This document shows, piece after piece, positions 17,347-26,655 of a stretch of DNA of 64,000 nucleotides. Location: assembly GCA_017792345.1 (NCBI GenBank), contig CP051228.1, forward strand, positions 4,680,148 to 4,744,147. Direction: 5' to 3'. Source of the DNA: Mesoflavibacter sp. (lineage in GTDB: Bacteria; Pseudomonadota; Alphaproteobacteria; UBA8366; Aestuariispiraceae). Position 1 is the first letter of the stretch, and each line of letters begins with the position of its first letter. The notes under the pieces are model-generated. The model was not told the DNA's origin. It searched no databases and saw only the letters and a list, made by a program, of their open reading frames with translations. The translations under genes and the position numbers were made by a program.

Positions 17347-17598
17347 TGGCAGTTTTCCTTCCCCGTAGTGACCGCATCGCTGCATCTCCGCGACTTGGTC
17401 TGGCAGGCCCGGTTTACGGGAAAATTCCAGTCGCGAGAAGACGGAAGGGCCAAGTGCCGGTCCGAATACCGGGAATTGCGCCACGAGGAACAAGCCCCAT
17501 ATCGACGGGGTGAGGACGTTGATCCGATGTCGATCGCCGATTAAGGCTGTGTTAGCGATTCTCGACGATACTCCGGGGCGTCCCGGAAAGAGGTAGTT

Positions 17599-18222
17599 AT
17601 GCCCGATTGGGTTGATCCGAGCTTGGAGAGTATCGAGGACGCGGCCGATCTTGTCGTTTCCGGCAACTGGCGCCGTGCGTTCGACCATGGTGTCGACGAG
17701 ATTTCCTTCGTCGATGAAACCTGGATTCCGCAAAGAAAGGAACATCAGGATCTCATCGACTTCTGGACGGACCGGAAATCTCAACGCCCCGACAACCTTT
17801 TCACATCGCGCATGGTCGATCCAACGGCCATCGGCAAGGTCCTGTCGAAAATCCTGCTGCTGGATGTGGCCGATGACGGATTCGACGCCCGTTACCGGGT
17901 CTATGGCACCGGGATATCGTCCATGGTCGGCAAGGATTGGACCGGAAAGCTGGTCTCGGAGATGAACCGGTCGGTGCGGTCGAACCAGGCGCTGTTCTAC
18001 CGGGCGTGCTATCGCGCCGTCTTTAGGACCGCAAAGCCGCTATACACCCACCATCAGCCGTTGAGTTGGATCGACGCCAGCGCATGGAAACGCCTGATCC
18101 TGCCCGTCCATGACGAGGCCGGTGAGAAAATAATCCGCTTCCTGGTCTGCAATCTCGCCGAGAAGGGCCGAGAGCTGAGTTCGCAGGAATGGAAACTGCT
18201 TCACGATCAGAAATACTCGTAA
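17599..18222 (+). CDS. PAS_5 (PF07310-like) domain protein, copy 1
   Basis: The 207-residue soluble protein has the pattern of PAS_5 proteins: LIDFWTDRKSQRPDNLFTSRMVDP, then KILLLDVADDGFDARYRVYGTGI and KDWTGKLVSEM, ending with RLILPVHDEAG. There is no output domain, so it is a stand-alone PAS sensor or scaffold. A good ribosome site, AAAGAGGT, precedes the ATG. It is divergent from the GNAT gene, with about 250 bp between starts. Two further members lie at 20497 and 47561. Confidence 0.78.
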   Translation: MPDWVDPSLESIEDAADLVVSGNWRRAFDHGVDEISFVDETWIPQRKEHQDLIDFWTDRKSQRPDNLFTSRMVDPTAIGKVLSKILLLDVADDGFDARYRVYGTGISSMVGKDWTGKLVSEMNRSVRSNQALFYRACYRAVFRTAKPLYTHHQPLSWIDASAWKRLILPVHDEAGEKIIRFLVCNLAEKGRELSSQEWKLLHDQKYS

Positions 18223-18371
18223 GCATACGATTCTTGCCTGGCGCGCGGCACATGTTCCTACGGCATTTGCCCGAACCGCATAGCCGCAATGACGCGCCGC
18301 CCATCGGGCCGTCCTGAACGGGAATACCCACTAGAAGGAATCGTCATGGGTCCCCGAACTGATGCTTGCCG

Positions 18372-19202
18372 TCAGGGCAGAAGCCCCTCCCCGGCCAAGA
18401 AGGTCTCGATAATCTCCGCCGTCCGCGCCACGGCATCGGCGTTGGGTTCCAGGTGGTGTCCGAGATAGCTGCGGGCGCCGACGGGTTGACCGCGCCAGGC
18501 CGTCATATCAAAGGAGTGATAGACGCCGGGCAGTGTCTCGACCTCAAAATTCAGGCCTGGGACCTGGTTCTCCTTCGACTTGTCGCAAAGGCGCGGGGAC
18601 GTCCAATCGTCCAAACCGCCGATCACGATCTGAACCGGTGCATTCGTTTCGTAGGAACCGGCATTCGCGCCGACGCCGCACCAGGGATACATGGCGATCA
18701 CGGCCGCGAAACGCGCGTCTTCGGGCACACCGCGCGGCACCTTCCCCGCCGTCGCGGCATAGAGCGCGGTCGTCCCGCCGTTCGAGAACCCCATCAGGAC
18801 GACCTTGGACGGGTCGACATCGTCGCGCGCCCGCAGCCAGGCAAGGCCGCCATAGGCGTCTTCCGTCCTGGCGGTCAGGCCGACTTTCGCCCCGGTCGCC
18901 AGCGAGGCGCAGATCCCATCCTTGTGACCGCGCGCTTCGAAACTGTCGATCGCCAGCGCGTGATAGCCCCGCGCGTTGAACCACAGGGCCCAGTTGTCGA
19001 TATTGTCGCCGTACCAGCCGCCGCAGCCATGCTGAAGCACGACGGCCGGCGCGCGTCCTTCCGCATCCGGCGCTGGCCAGAATCTTGCCGTCACCTTGAC
19101 CGGGTCCTGAAATGGCGCGGGCCAGCTTTCAATTTTCAATGTCTGTGTCCAACCCGCCAGCAGGACGGTCAGAAACAGCGGCAGAAGTCTTACCGGACGC
19201 AT
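18372..19202 (-). CDS. exported dienelactone-hydrolase-like alpha/beta hydrolase
   Basis: The ATG at 19202 is chosen: GGGGAGG precedes it and the product then starts with a signal peptide (MRPVRLLPLFLTVLLAGWTQ). The protein has 276 residues. The nucleophile elbow is GFSNGG (S140), with a likely Asp in GGLDDW (D198) and His in GVYHSF (H229). The oxyanion region VVLQHGCGGW fits the dienelactone hydrolase group. Four or more cysteines suggest disulfides in the periplasm. Substrate unknown. It is divergent from the SbmA-type transporter gene. Confidence 0.78.
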   Translation of the reverse strand: MRPVRLLPLFLTVLLAGWTQTLKIESWPAPFQDPVKVTARFWPAPDAEGRAPAVVLQHGCGGWYGDNIDNWALWFNARGYHALAIDSFEARGHKDGICASLATGAKVGLTARTEDAYGGLAWLRARDDVDPSKVVLMGFSNGGTTALYAATAGKVPRGVPEDARFAAVIAMYPWCGVGANAGSYETNAPVQIVIGGLDDWTSPRLCDKSKENQVPGLNFEVETLPGVYHSFDMTAWRGQPVGARSYLGHHLEPNADAVARTAEIIETFLAGEGLLP

Positions 19203-19350
19203 TCGCCCCTCCCCATTCAAACGATGCATCACGTTAGCTTGAAACCCCGCCGCCCGCCAATTTGCGTATCGTAATTCAGTACCGAATCCGACAGACTTCG
19301 CGCTCGAAACCTGAGTACTCCTCCAGACATCCAGAAAGTGAGACTGCCCG

Positions 19351-20355
19351 ATGTTCCGCTCGTTCTTCCTGAGCCGCGAATGGATGCTGTGGGCCTGGCT
19401 GGGCATGACCGTGATCGTCGTCGGCACCTGGTATCAGGTCGAAATCGACGTGCAGATCAACGAATGGTTCGGCGGCTTCTACGACATGGTCCAGAAAGCC
19501 CTGGGTGAACCCGGATCCGTGACGCTGGATGAGTATTTCGGATTCCTGGCTACCTTCGCCAAGATCGCCGGCATCTATATCGTCGTCGCGGTCATGCTGT
19601 CCTTCTTCACCAAACATTGGGTGTTCCGCTGGCGCCATGCCATGAACAATTTCTACATGTCGCACTGGGACCGGCTGCGCCATATCGAAGGGGCCAGTCA
19701 GCGGGTTCAGGAAGACACCCGCCGCTTCGCCGTCATCATGGAATCCTTGGGAAGCAACCTGTTGGATTCGTTGATGACGCTATTCGCCTTCCTGCCGATC
19801 TTGTGGGAATTGTCGAAGGCGGTGAAGGTCCTGCCCGGAATCGGGGAGGTCGAACATGCCCTGGTCTATGTTGCGGTGATCTTCGCCCTGTTCGGCACCG
19901 CCGTGCTGGCCGTGGTCGGGATCAAGCTGCCCGGTCTGGAATTCAACAACCAGAAGGTCGAAGCGGCCTACCGCAAGGAACTGGTCTATGGCGAGGATCA
20001 CGAGGATCGGGCCCAACCGCCGACGGTCATCGAACTGTTCCACCATGTCCGGCGCAACTATTTCCGGCTTTTCTTTCACTATATGTATTTCGACGTCGCC
20101 AAGTGGTCCTATCTGCAGTTCGGGGTCATCGTCCCCTATATCGCGCTGGGCCCGACCATCGTTTCCGGCGCGGTCACGCTGGGCGTGATGCAGCAGATCG
20201 TCCGGGCATTCGGCAGGGTCGAATCCTCCTTCCAATTCCTGGTTCGAAGCTGGAGCATCATTGTCGAACTGATCTCGGTCTATAAGCGCCTGCGCGCCTT
20301 CGAGGCCGAAATCTACAAAGACGTGCCGCCGAGCGAGGCACTGCCCGAATCCTAA
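19351..20355 (+). CDS. SbmA/BacA family peptide transporter
   Basis: The 334-residue protein has about six to seven helices and the family blocks SREWMLWAWLG, WHAM-like WRWRHAMNNFYMSHW, EGASQRVQEDTRRFA and GIKLPGLEFNNQKVEAAYRKELVYGEDH. SbmA/BacA proteins import proline-rich antimicrobial peptides and thiazole/oxazole antibiotics by a proton gradient, and in rhizobia also protect against host NCR peptides. It lacks an ATP-binding domain. The gene appears monocistronic. Confidence 0.9.
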   Translation: MFRSFFLSREWMLWAWLGMTVIVVGTWYQVEIDVQINEWFGGFYDMVQKALGEPGSVTLDEYFGFLATFAKIAGIYIVVAVMLSFFTKHWVFRWRHAMNNFYMSHWDRLRHIEGASQRVQEDTRRFAVIMESLGSNLLDSLMTLFAFLPILWELSKAVKVLPGIGEVEHALVYVAVIFALFGTAVLAVVGIKLPGLEFNNQKVEAAYRKELVYGEDHEDRAQPPTVIELFHHVRRNYFRLFFHYMYFDVAKWSYLQFGVIVPYIALGPTIVSGAVTLGVMQQIVRAFGRVESSFQFLVRSWSIIVELISVYKRLRAFEAEIYKDVPPSEALPES

Positions 20356-20496
20356 CGCTTCGTTAACGAATTGGTCCTAGCCTCTCCTTCCGGGAGGAAG
20401 GGGCGATTGAGGCTGACAGGCTTTATGCCCCCGCTTGCGTTGAGGGTCGCAGGCGGTGGGATGGGTGTCTGCCGATAGTGGGGGTGGCCGATCCTT

Positions 20497-21060
20497 ATGC
20501 GGCGCGACGACTTGCGACGATACGATTCCGTGTCGATGGGCGATTTTCGCCGGAATCTGACGAATTCCATTCTTATTCAACTATTCGACTTCTGGCGTGA
20601 TCGCCTCGGCATGGACGGCCGGATGCGGCGGGACAGGCTGGACCCCGGCGACATCCGCAGCGTTCTGCCTTATGTCTTTATCGTCGAACCTGTCCAAGGC
20701 GGCCGTCAGTTCCGGTACAGGTTGGTTGGGACCTATATCCAATCCCGCATTCAGCGAAAAATCGAGGGACTGACCGTGGAAGAAGTCCGCGAGGGGCCTA
20801 TCGTCCCGCACTTGAACAATCTGTTCGCCGCGGCCGCGGTAGCGGGTGTCCCGGCCATCGGCGTGACGACCTTAGCCGGGAAGAACCTGCCAACGGCGAT
20901 CTATCATCGGATGGTGCTTCCGATGTCGACCAGCGACGGAACCGTCGATCAACTATTGGGCGGCTGGGTCGCGGAGTATGATCCCCTGGTTCCGCCGGAA
21001 CGCCAAACCTTGAACCCGCAGGAACGCCCGATCTCGCTGACTGTCATGACGCCGGACTGA
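20497..21060 (+). CDS. PAS_5 (PF07310-like) domain protein, copy 2
   Basis: The 187-residue protein has the PAS_5 core: LFDFWRDRLGMDGRMRRDRLDPGDIRSVLPYVFIVEPVQGGRQFRYRLVGTYI. After that it diverges strongly from the copies at 17599 and 47561. It has no transmembrane helix and no output domain. The ATG at 20497 has only a distant G-rich ribosome site; an internal start at 20536 is possible. It converges with livK across a strong terminator. Confidence 0.72.
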   Translation: MRRDDLRRYDSVSMGDFRRNLTNSILIQLFDFWRDRLGMDGRMRRDRLDPGDIRSVLPYVFIVEPVQGGRQFRYRLVGTYIQSRIQRKIEGLTVEEVREGPIVPHLNNLFAAAAVAGVPAIGVTTLAGKNLPTAIYHRMVLPMSTSDGTVDQLLGGWVAEYDPLVPPERQTLNPQERPISLTVMTPD

Positions 21061-21080
21061 CGTCACGAATAGATCGACGA

Positions 21081-21115
21081 AAAGAAAGGGGCCCGGCGTC
21101 GCCGCCGGGCCCCTT
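21081..21115 (-). terminator. strong terminator of livK (possibly bidirectional)
   Basis: An 11-bp perfect GC stem (GGGGCCCGGCG at 21088-21098 with 21103-21113) closes a 4-base loop. Read on the minus strand it is followed by TTTCTTTT. It lies between the convergent PAS_5 and livK genes, and the A/T-extended stem could stop transcription from both sides. Confidence 0.85.
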
Positions 21116-21133
21116 CCCCAAATCGATATTCGA

Positions 21134-22327
21134 TTATCGGATCTGCACGGTGGTGAAGGCGCCGCCCTCGACCAGCAGTTCGCGATAGGAACCGGCCGCT
21201 TCGCCGGGGCCGATCAGCTCGACCGCCGTCGCACCGACATAGTCGATGTCGCCGCCATTCGCCAGGATCTCCAGGCCCTTCGCCAGTTCGCCCGGCAGGA
21301 TCGGTTCGCCCGGCGCGTTGGCGACTTCCATGATCTTGTCCTTGACCGCAGCGCTGTCGGTCGAACCGGCCGCCTGCATGGCCAGCAGGATCAGCGCCGC
21401 CGCGTCATAGCTTTCCGGACGGAAGGCACCGTCGCCGTCCACACCGTTGGCCTTGGCGAATTCCAGGAACTTCGCCGCGCCTTCGGATTCGTTGCCCGGC
21501 AGGGTACCGAAGGACCCGTCAATCGACGATCCGAAGGTTTCAACCAGCGCTTCGGAGCTCATGCCGTCGCCGACCAGGAACGTATCGAACGCGCCGGTAT
21601 CCAGCGAGCTTTGGATGATGCCCCGGCCGCCCTGATCGACATAGCCGAAGACCGCCAGCAGATCGCCGCCGGACGCCGCCAGCGTGCCGACTTCAGCCGA
21701 ATAGTCGGCCTTGCCGTCTTCATGCGCGACGGAGGTCGTCACCTTGCCGCCAGCCGCTTCGAAAGAAGACTGGAAGGCGTCGGCGAGGCCCTTGCCGTAG
21801 TCGTTGTTGGTGTAGGTCACCGCTGCGGAGGTGAAGCCGCGGTCCTTCATGATGTCCGCCAGGACCTGACCCTGACGGGCATCGGACGGCGCGGTACGGA
21901 AGAAGTAGCCATTGTCGTCCAGCGCGGACAGGGCCGGCGAGGTCGCCGACGGGGAGACCATCACAACGCCCTTCGGAATGGTGACGTTGTTGGCGATGGC
22001 GCCGGTCACGCCGGAGCAATCCGCACCGACGATAGCGGCGACGCCGTCGGAGGTGACCAGACGCTCAGCGCCCGCCGTGGCGGCCGCGCTGTCGACGCAG
22101 GTCGAATCGGCGCGGACGGAGGACACGGTTTCACCACCCAGCAGCTTGCCGCTGTCGGAAACTTCCTTCATCGCCAGTTCCGCCGAGTCGGCCATGCCGG
22201 GCGTGACGGATTCAATCGGACCGGTGAAGCCGAGGATGATGCCCAGTTTGACTTCCGCCTGGGCCGCGCCGGACAGACCCGTCGCGCTCAGGGCCAGCAT
22301 GCTGGACGCAAGCAAAAGTTTCTTCAT
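21134..22327 (-). CDS. livK: branched-chain amino acid ABC transporter, substrate-binding protein
   Basis: The 397-residue periplasmic protein has a signal peptide (MKKLLLASSMLALSATGLSGAAQA). The mature part shows the type I periplasmic binding fold of the LivK/J family: KLGIILGFTGPIESVTPGM, AELAMKEV, DDNGYFFRTAPSDARQG and YTNNDYGKGLADAF. It delivers leucine-type or related amino acids or amides to the LivHMGF complex encoded directly upstream. The exact ligand is not deducible. Confidence 0.92.
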   Translation of the reverse strand: MKKLLLASSMLALSATGLSGAAQAEVKLGIILGFTGPIESVTPGMADSAELAMKEVSDSGKLLGGETVSSVRADSTCVDSAAATAGAERLVTSDGVAAIVGADCSGVTGAIANNVTIPKGVVMVSPSATSPALSALDDNGYFFRTAPSDARQGQVLADIMKDRGFTSAAVTYTNNDYGKGLADAFQSSFEAAGGKVTTSVAHEDGKADYSAEVGTLAASGGDLLAVFGYVDQGGRGIIQSSLDTGAFDTFLVGDGMSSEALVETFGSSIDGSFGTLPGNESEGAAKFLEFAKANGVDGDGAFRPESYDAAALILLAMQAAGSTDSAAVKDKIMEVANAPGEPILPGELAKGLEILANGGDIDYVGATAVELIGPGEAAGSYRELLVEGGAFTTVQIR

Positions 22328-22421
22328 GAAGTCTACTCCCAGTTAAAGGCCGCTTCCCCATGAGGCGGCTCAATTATTGTCGTCGCGCTTCCGCCCGCGT
22401 CGGTGCTGTTTCCACCCCCGA

Positions 22422-23810
22422 TCAGCGATCGGCGCGTACCGGCTCCGGCAGAATGCCTTTCGGACTGAAACGCATTGCAAGCAGCAGCACAAGCCCCATC
22501 AGAAGTGGGCGCATATGGGCTGCGGCGTCTAACAGATGCTCGCGTACCGGGTTGTCTTCCGCAAGTCCCGCCGTCAGCAGGTCCAGCACGAAGGCACCCG
22601 CAGGCTCGGCCTGAACCCAAGCAAACCAGATCAGGAAACCGCCGATGACGGAACCATGGTTGTTGCCCGACCCGCCGACGATCACCATCACCCAGATCAG
22701 AAATGTATAACGCAGCGGGTTATAGGTGCCCGGCGTGAACTGCCCGTCCAAGGTGGTCAGCATGGCCCCGGCAATACCGATAACGGCAGAGCCCAGGATG
22801 AAGGTTTGCAGATGCCGCTTCGTGACATCCTTGCCCATGGCTTCGGCCGCAACTTCGTTGTCCCGGATCGCACGCATCATGCGGCCCCAAGGCGAATTCA
22901 GCGCCTTCTGGGCCAGCACGAACAGGCAAACCAGCACGGCCGTGAAAAGCACCGCGTAGCACAGCTTCACCGCGATCCCGGCATCGTACTGGGCGAAGCC
23001 GCGCAGCATGTCCAGACGCGCATCCCCACTGACGCCCTGCAGCGCCGAGGAATGAATCCATTCGACCCAACCGAGGAACCAGTCGGCTTCCTGCAGCGCG
23101 ATTTCCTTGGGCACCGGCCGGTCGAGGCCGCTGACATTCTTCACGCCCCGCGCCAGCCATTCCTCGTTCTTGATGACGGCGATGACAATCTCGCCGATCC
23201 CCAGCGTCGCGATGGCGAGGTAATCCGCACGCAGGCCGAGGGCGATCTTACCGATACCCCAGGCAACCAGCGCGGCCAGCAGCCCGCCCACCGGCCAGGA
23301 CAGAATGATCGGCAGGTTGAGGCCGCCCAGGAAGCCGGTCAGCGCCGGATCCACCGCCTCGATCGCATCCGTGCCGGCATCGAAGAACTGACGGACCACG
23401 AAGTATCCGACCAAGACCGTCAGCGTCAGCACGATCTTGCGCGCACGCCCCGGCGCCATGACTGCGAAGATGACGAAGATCGCCGCGATCAGTACCGCCA
23501 GTACCGCCGCGGACATCAAGACGTTGAACCCGCCGGCGCTCCAGGCCTCCGGGATCGGGGCCTCGGATATCAGCACCCCAGCGAGACCGCCCAGGGCCGC
23601 GAAACCGACCGTCCCGGCGCTGAACAACCCGGCATAACCCCATTGAATGTTCACGCCCAGGGCCATGATCGCCGAGATAAGGCACAGATTGACCAGCACC
23701 AACGCGACGGACCAGGACTGCAGGAATCCGATCAGGATCAGCAGCAGCGCCATGCCGATATAGGCGCCCAGCGTACGCATGCCCAACGGGGACAGGTTCC
23801 CGATGCTCAT
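22422..23810 (-). CDS. livM: branched-chain amino acid ABC transporter permease LivM
   Basis: The ATG at 23810 overlaps the livH stop (ATGA) and gives a 462-residue inner-membrane protein. Family segments include NIQWGYAGLFSAGTVGFAALGG, LRADYLAIATLGIGEI and the EAA-like RMMRAIRDNEVAAEAMGKDV. It is longer than the usual LivM (about 320-430 residues) because of a roughly 80-residue insert between helices (around DRPVPKEIALQEADWFLGWVEW). A periplasmic loop is the most likely place for it. Confidence 0.93.
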   Translation of the reverse strand: MSIGNLSPLGMRTLGAYIGMALLLILIGFLQSWSVALVLVNLCLISAIMALGVNIQWGYAGLFSAGTVGFAALGGLAGVLISEAPIPEAWSAGGFNVLMSAAVLAVLIAAIFVIFAVMAPGRARKIVLTLTVLVGYFVVRQFFDAGTDAIEAVDPALTGFLGGLNLPIILSWPVGGLLAALVAWGIGKIALGLRADYLAIATLGIGEIVIAVIKNEEWLARGVKNVSGLDRPVPKEIALQEADWFLGWVEWIHSSALQGVSGDARLDMLRGFAQYDAGIAVKLCYAVLFTAVLVCLFVLAQKALNSPWGRMMRAIRDNEVAAEAMGKDVTKRHLQTFILGSAVIGIAGAMLTTLDGQFTPGTYNPLRYTFLIWVMVIVGGSGNNHGSVIGGFLIWFAWVQAEPAGAFVLDLLTAGLAEDNPVREHLLDAAAHMRPLLMGLVLLLAMRFSPKGILPEPVRADR

Positions 23811-24832
23811 GTGATCACCTTTCCGCGAAAGATGCCGGTCGGCCGTACCAACAGGACGATGACCAGAATGATGAAGGAGACCGCGAATTTGTACTCTGTC
23901 GACAGGATCTGCATGAGGCCTTCCGGCTCCCACCCGCCCGGGCCGAGATAGGCCAGGGCCTTCTTATAGGCGTAGGTCACCATGACTTCGGAGAAGGCGA
24001 CGATGTACCCGCCGACGATCGCGCCCACCGGCTGCCCGATCCCGCCGACGATTGCAGCGGCGAACATGGGCAGGATCAGTTGGAAATAGGTGAAAGGCTT
24101 GAAGCTCTTGTCCAGACCGTAAAGCGTGCCCGCGATGGTCGCCAGCACCGCCGCGATGATCCAGGTCACGGCGACGACGCGGTCGGGGTTGATCCCGGAC
24201 AGCAGCGCCAGATCCTCATTATCGGAATAGGCGCGCATGGCCTTGCCGGTACGGGTTCTCTGCAGGAACCAGAACAGCGCCGCGACGACCGCGATAGCGA
24301 CCACGACCGTCACGCCTTGGCTCAGCTTGATCGTGACACCCTCGGCCAGGCCGGTCATTTCCTTGAAATCGCGGGCGTTGATCAGGAAACGCTCACCGTC
24401 GGCGAACCGCTGATCATCAGGGCCGATGATGAAGCGCGTGACGCCGTTCAGGACATACATCACCCCGACGGAAGCGACGACGAAGATGACCGGTGCGGCC
24501 CGGCGCCGACGGTAGAACCGGAAGACGGTCCGGTCGATCGCCAGGCTTGCGGCCACGGCCACCACAATCCCGATCGGCAGGGCCAGAAGGGCCGTCGGCA
24601 GCGGATCGATCCCGATGCCCTGGGCCTGCAGCCAATAGGTCACCAGGACCACGACCATCGTCCCGAAGGCCATGAGATCGCCATGGGCGAAGTTGGCGAA
24701 ACGCAGAATGCCGAAGACCAGGGTGATGCCCAGGGCGCCGAGCGCCAATTGCGATCCATAGGACAGCGCCGGGACGAACACGAAATTGGACATCAGGGCA
24801 AGCGCGTTCAGAAGCTCGAATGTCTCATACAT
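23807..24832 (-). CDS. livH: branched-chain amino acid ABC transporter permease LivH
   Basis: The 341-residue permease has the LivH hallmarks ALGITLVFGILRFANFAHGDLMAFG and the coupling loop TRTGKAMRAYSDNEDLALLSGINPDRV, with about eight helices. It is coupled to livM by a 4-bp overlap and lies 3 bp after livF. It forms the membrane channel with LivM. Confidence 0.95.
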   Translation of the reverse strand: MYETFELLNALALMSNFVFVPALSYGSQLALGALGITLVFGILRFANFAHGDLMAFGTMVVVLVTYWLQAQGIGIDPLPTALLALPIGIVVAVAASLAIDRTVFRFYRRRRAAPVIFVVASVGVMYVLNGVTRFIIGPDDQRFADGERFLINARDFKEMTGLAEGVTIKLSQGVTVVVAIAVVAALFWFLQRTRTGKAMRAYSDNEDLALLSGINPDRVVAVTWIIAAVLATIAGTLYGLDKSFKPFTYFQLILPMFAAAIVGGIGQPVGAIVGGYIVAFSEVMVTYAYKKALAYLGPGGWEPEGLMQILSTEYKFAVSFIILVIVLLVRPTGIFRGKVIT

Positions 24833-24835
24833 GGA

Positions 24836-25540
24836 TCAGCCCCCCAGGAAGGATTGCCGAACCTCGGCATCGGCCAGAAGGGCCTCGCCGGTATCGGTAA
24901 AACGGTTCTCGCCGGACACCAGCACATAGCCGATATCGGCGATCTCCAGGGCCTGACGGGCGTTCTGTTCGACGATCAGTACCGCAATACCAGTCTTCTT
25001 GATCGCGATCACGCGGTCGAACAACTCGTCCATCACAATCGGCGACACGCCGGCGGTCGGTTCGTCCAGCATCAGAACGCTGGGTTGGGTCATAAGCGCC
25101 CGGCCGACGGCAACCTGCTGCCTCTGACCGCCGGACAGTTCCCCGGCGAACTGCTTGCGCTTCTCTTTCAGGATGGGGAACAGGTCGAACACTTCCGCCA
25201 TCGTGCCGGAGAAGTCGTCGCGCCGCAGATAGGCACCCATCTCCAGGTTTTCTTCCACCGTCATGCCGGCGAAGACATTGTTGGTCTGGGGGACGAAGGC
25301 CATGTCGCAGGCGACGCGGTCCTGCGGACTGAGCGCGGTGATGTCCCGCCCGCCCAGAGTCACATTGCCCTCGCGCAGGGTCAGCATTCCGAACAATGCC
25401 TTCATCGCGGTCGACTTGCCCGCACCGTTCGGACCGACCACCACGGCGATCTGCCCCTTGTCGACGGAGACGGTGCAGCCGTTCAGAATATCCGCGCCGC
25501 CATAGCCGCCCCGCATATCCTTGCCGATCAAATGGCTCAT
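24836..25540 (-). CDS. livF: branched-chain amino acid ABC transporter ATP-binding protein LivF
   Basis: The 234-residue ATPase contains Walker A GPNGAGKS, the signature LSGGQRQQVAVGRAL and Walker B VLMLDEPTAGVSP, followed by the H-loop region VLIVEQNARQAL, which is the LivF type. The start overlaps livG by 4 bp. It works as one half of the ATPase pair with LivG. Confidence 0.95.
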   Translation of the reverse strand: MSHLIGKDMRGGYGGADILNGCTVSVDKGQIAVVVGPNGAGKSTAMKALFGMLTLREGNVTLGGRDITALSPQDRVACDMAFVPQTNNVFAGMTVEENLEMGAYLRRDDFSGTMAEVFDLFPILKEKRKQFAGELSGGQRQQVAVGRALMTQPSVLMLDEPTAGVSPIVMDELFDRVIAIKKTGIAVLIVEQNARQALEIADIGYVLVSGENRFTDTGEALLADAEVRQSFLGG

Positions 25541-26340
25541 GCGCCGGTCTCCACCTGTTCGCCGGCGCGTTCCTCGGCACGGTCGCGACCGGTTCCCAGA
25601 TAGGCCTCGATCACCGCGTCATTGGCCTTGATTTCCTCTGCGGTGCCGGAGGCCAGCAACCGCCCTTCGGCCATCACGATCACCGGATTGCACAGGCGAC
25701 TGATAAAATCCATGTCATGTTCGATCATGCAGAATGTATAGCCCCGGTCTGCATTCAGGCGCAGGATCGCGTCGCCGATCTCGTTCAGCAGGGTGCGGTT
25801 GACGCCCGCGCCGACCTCATCCAGCAGCACGACTTTCGCATCGACCATCATCGTGCGGCCCAGTTCCAACAGCTTCTTTTGACCGCCGGACAGATTACCG
25901 GCCAGTTCGTCCGCGATATGGGTCAGGTTCAGAAACTCGATCACATCGTCCGCGCGGTCGCGAATCTCCGCTTCCTGCTGGCGAACCATGCCGGGGCGGA
26001 ACCAGGCGTTCCACAGGGTCTCCCCCGCCTGATCCGGCGGAACCATCATCAGGTTCTCGCGCACCGTCAGATGCGAGAATTCATGGGCGATCTGGAAGGT
26101 CCGGAGCAAGCCGTGCCCGAACAGGTCATGCGGCGGCAGTCCGGTAACATCGACACCGTCCAGAAAGATCTGGCCGGAGGTCGGCGGAAAGCGTCCCGCG
26201 ATCAAGTTGAAATAGGTGGTCTTGCCCGCGCCATTGGGCCCCACTAGACCCGTAATGCTGCCTTGCTCGATTGTAAGGCTCACACCATCCACGGCGGTCA
26301 GCCCGCCGAAGCGCTTAACGACATTGTCCGTTCTGATCAT
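25537..26340 (-). CDS. livG: branched-chain amino acid ABC transporter ATP-binding protein LivG
   Basis: The 267-residue ATPase has Walker A GPNGAGKT, the signature LSGGQKKLLELGR and Walker B VVLLDEVGAGVN, plus the LivG-type end CMIEHDMDFISRLCNPVIVMAEGR. It is the first gene of the minus-strand operon livG-F-H-M-K. Its promoter must lie in the 315-bp gap up to the porin gene. The C-terminus has an acidic/Arg tail (GRDRAEERAGEQVETGA). Confidence 0.95.
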   Translation of the reverse strand: MIRTDNVVKRFGGLTAVDGVSLTIEQGSITGLVGPNGAGKTTYFNLIAGRFPPTSGQIFLDGVDVTGLPPHDLFGHGLLRTFQIAHEFSHLTVRENLMMVPPDQAGETLWNAWFRPGMVRQQEAEIRDRADDVIEFLNLTHIADELAGNLSGGQKKLLELGRTMMVDAKVVLLDEVGAGVNRTLLNEIGDAILRLNADRGYTFCMIEHDMDFISRLCNPVIVMAEGRLLASGTAEEIKANDAVIEAYLGTGRDRAEERAGEQVETGA

Positions 26341-26600
26341 CAGGCCCCAACCCTAGGGCTGGCGTTTCTCGGACGCGCCACCGCGCTCCTGCCGCCATGT
26401 CCCTGCCCGCTGCAATTGGCGCAACATGCCGGGTCGCGCCGAAGCTTTCAATCCGAACTTTCCAAGCGATGGCGGTTTTCTGGGAAACCACGAACAAATT
26501 TGGTCCCGGACTGTGTGGCGAACCGGGAACAACCCGTTGATCAGGTGGAAGAAACACGATGCCCTGAAACGGGAAACGCCGCCCCCTCTTGTTAGGTCCA
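26341..26600. other. gene-free stretch upstream of livG
   Basis: No gene is seen. It should carry the livG operon promoter on the minus strand, but no convincing -35/-10 pair could be picked by eye. A weak inverted repeat (GGTTT 26474-26478 with AAACC 26485-26489) is present. The porin terminator follows at the right edge. Confidence 0.4.
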
Positions 26601-26629
26601 AAAAAGAAAGGGGCGGCCGAAGCCGCCCC
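26601..26629 (-). terminator. Rho-independent terminator of the porin gene
   Basis: GGGGCGGC (26610-26617), loop CGAA, GCCGCCCC (26622-26629) forms a perfect 8-bp GC stem. On the minus strand it is followed by CTTTCTTTTTT. It starts 26 bp after the porin stop, as expected for a strongly expressed single gene. Confidence 0.88.
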
Positions 26630-26655
26630 TTCCCAAACCCGATGGGTTTCCGCGA

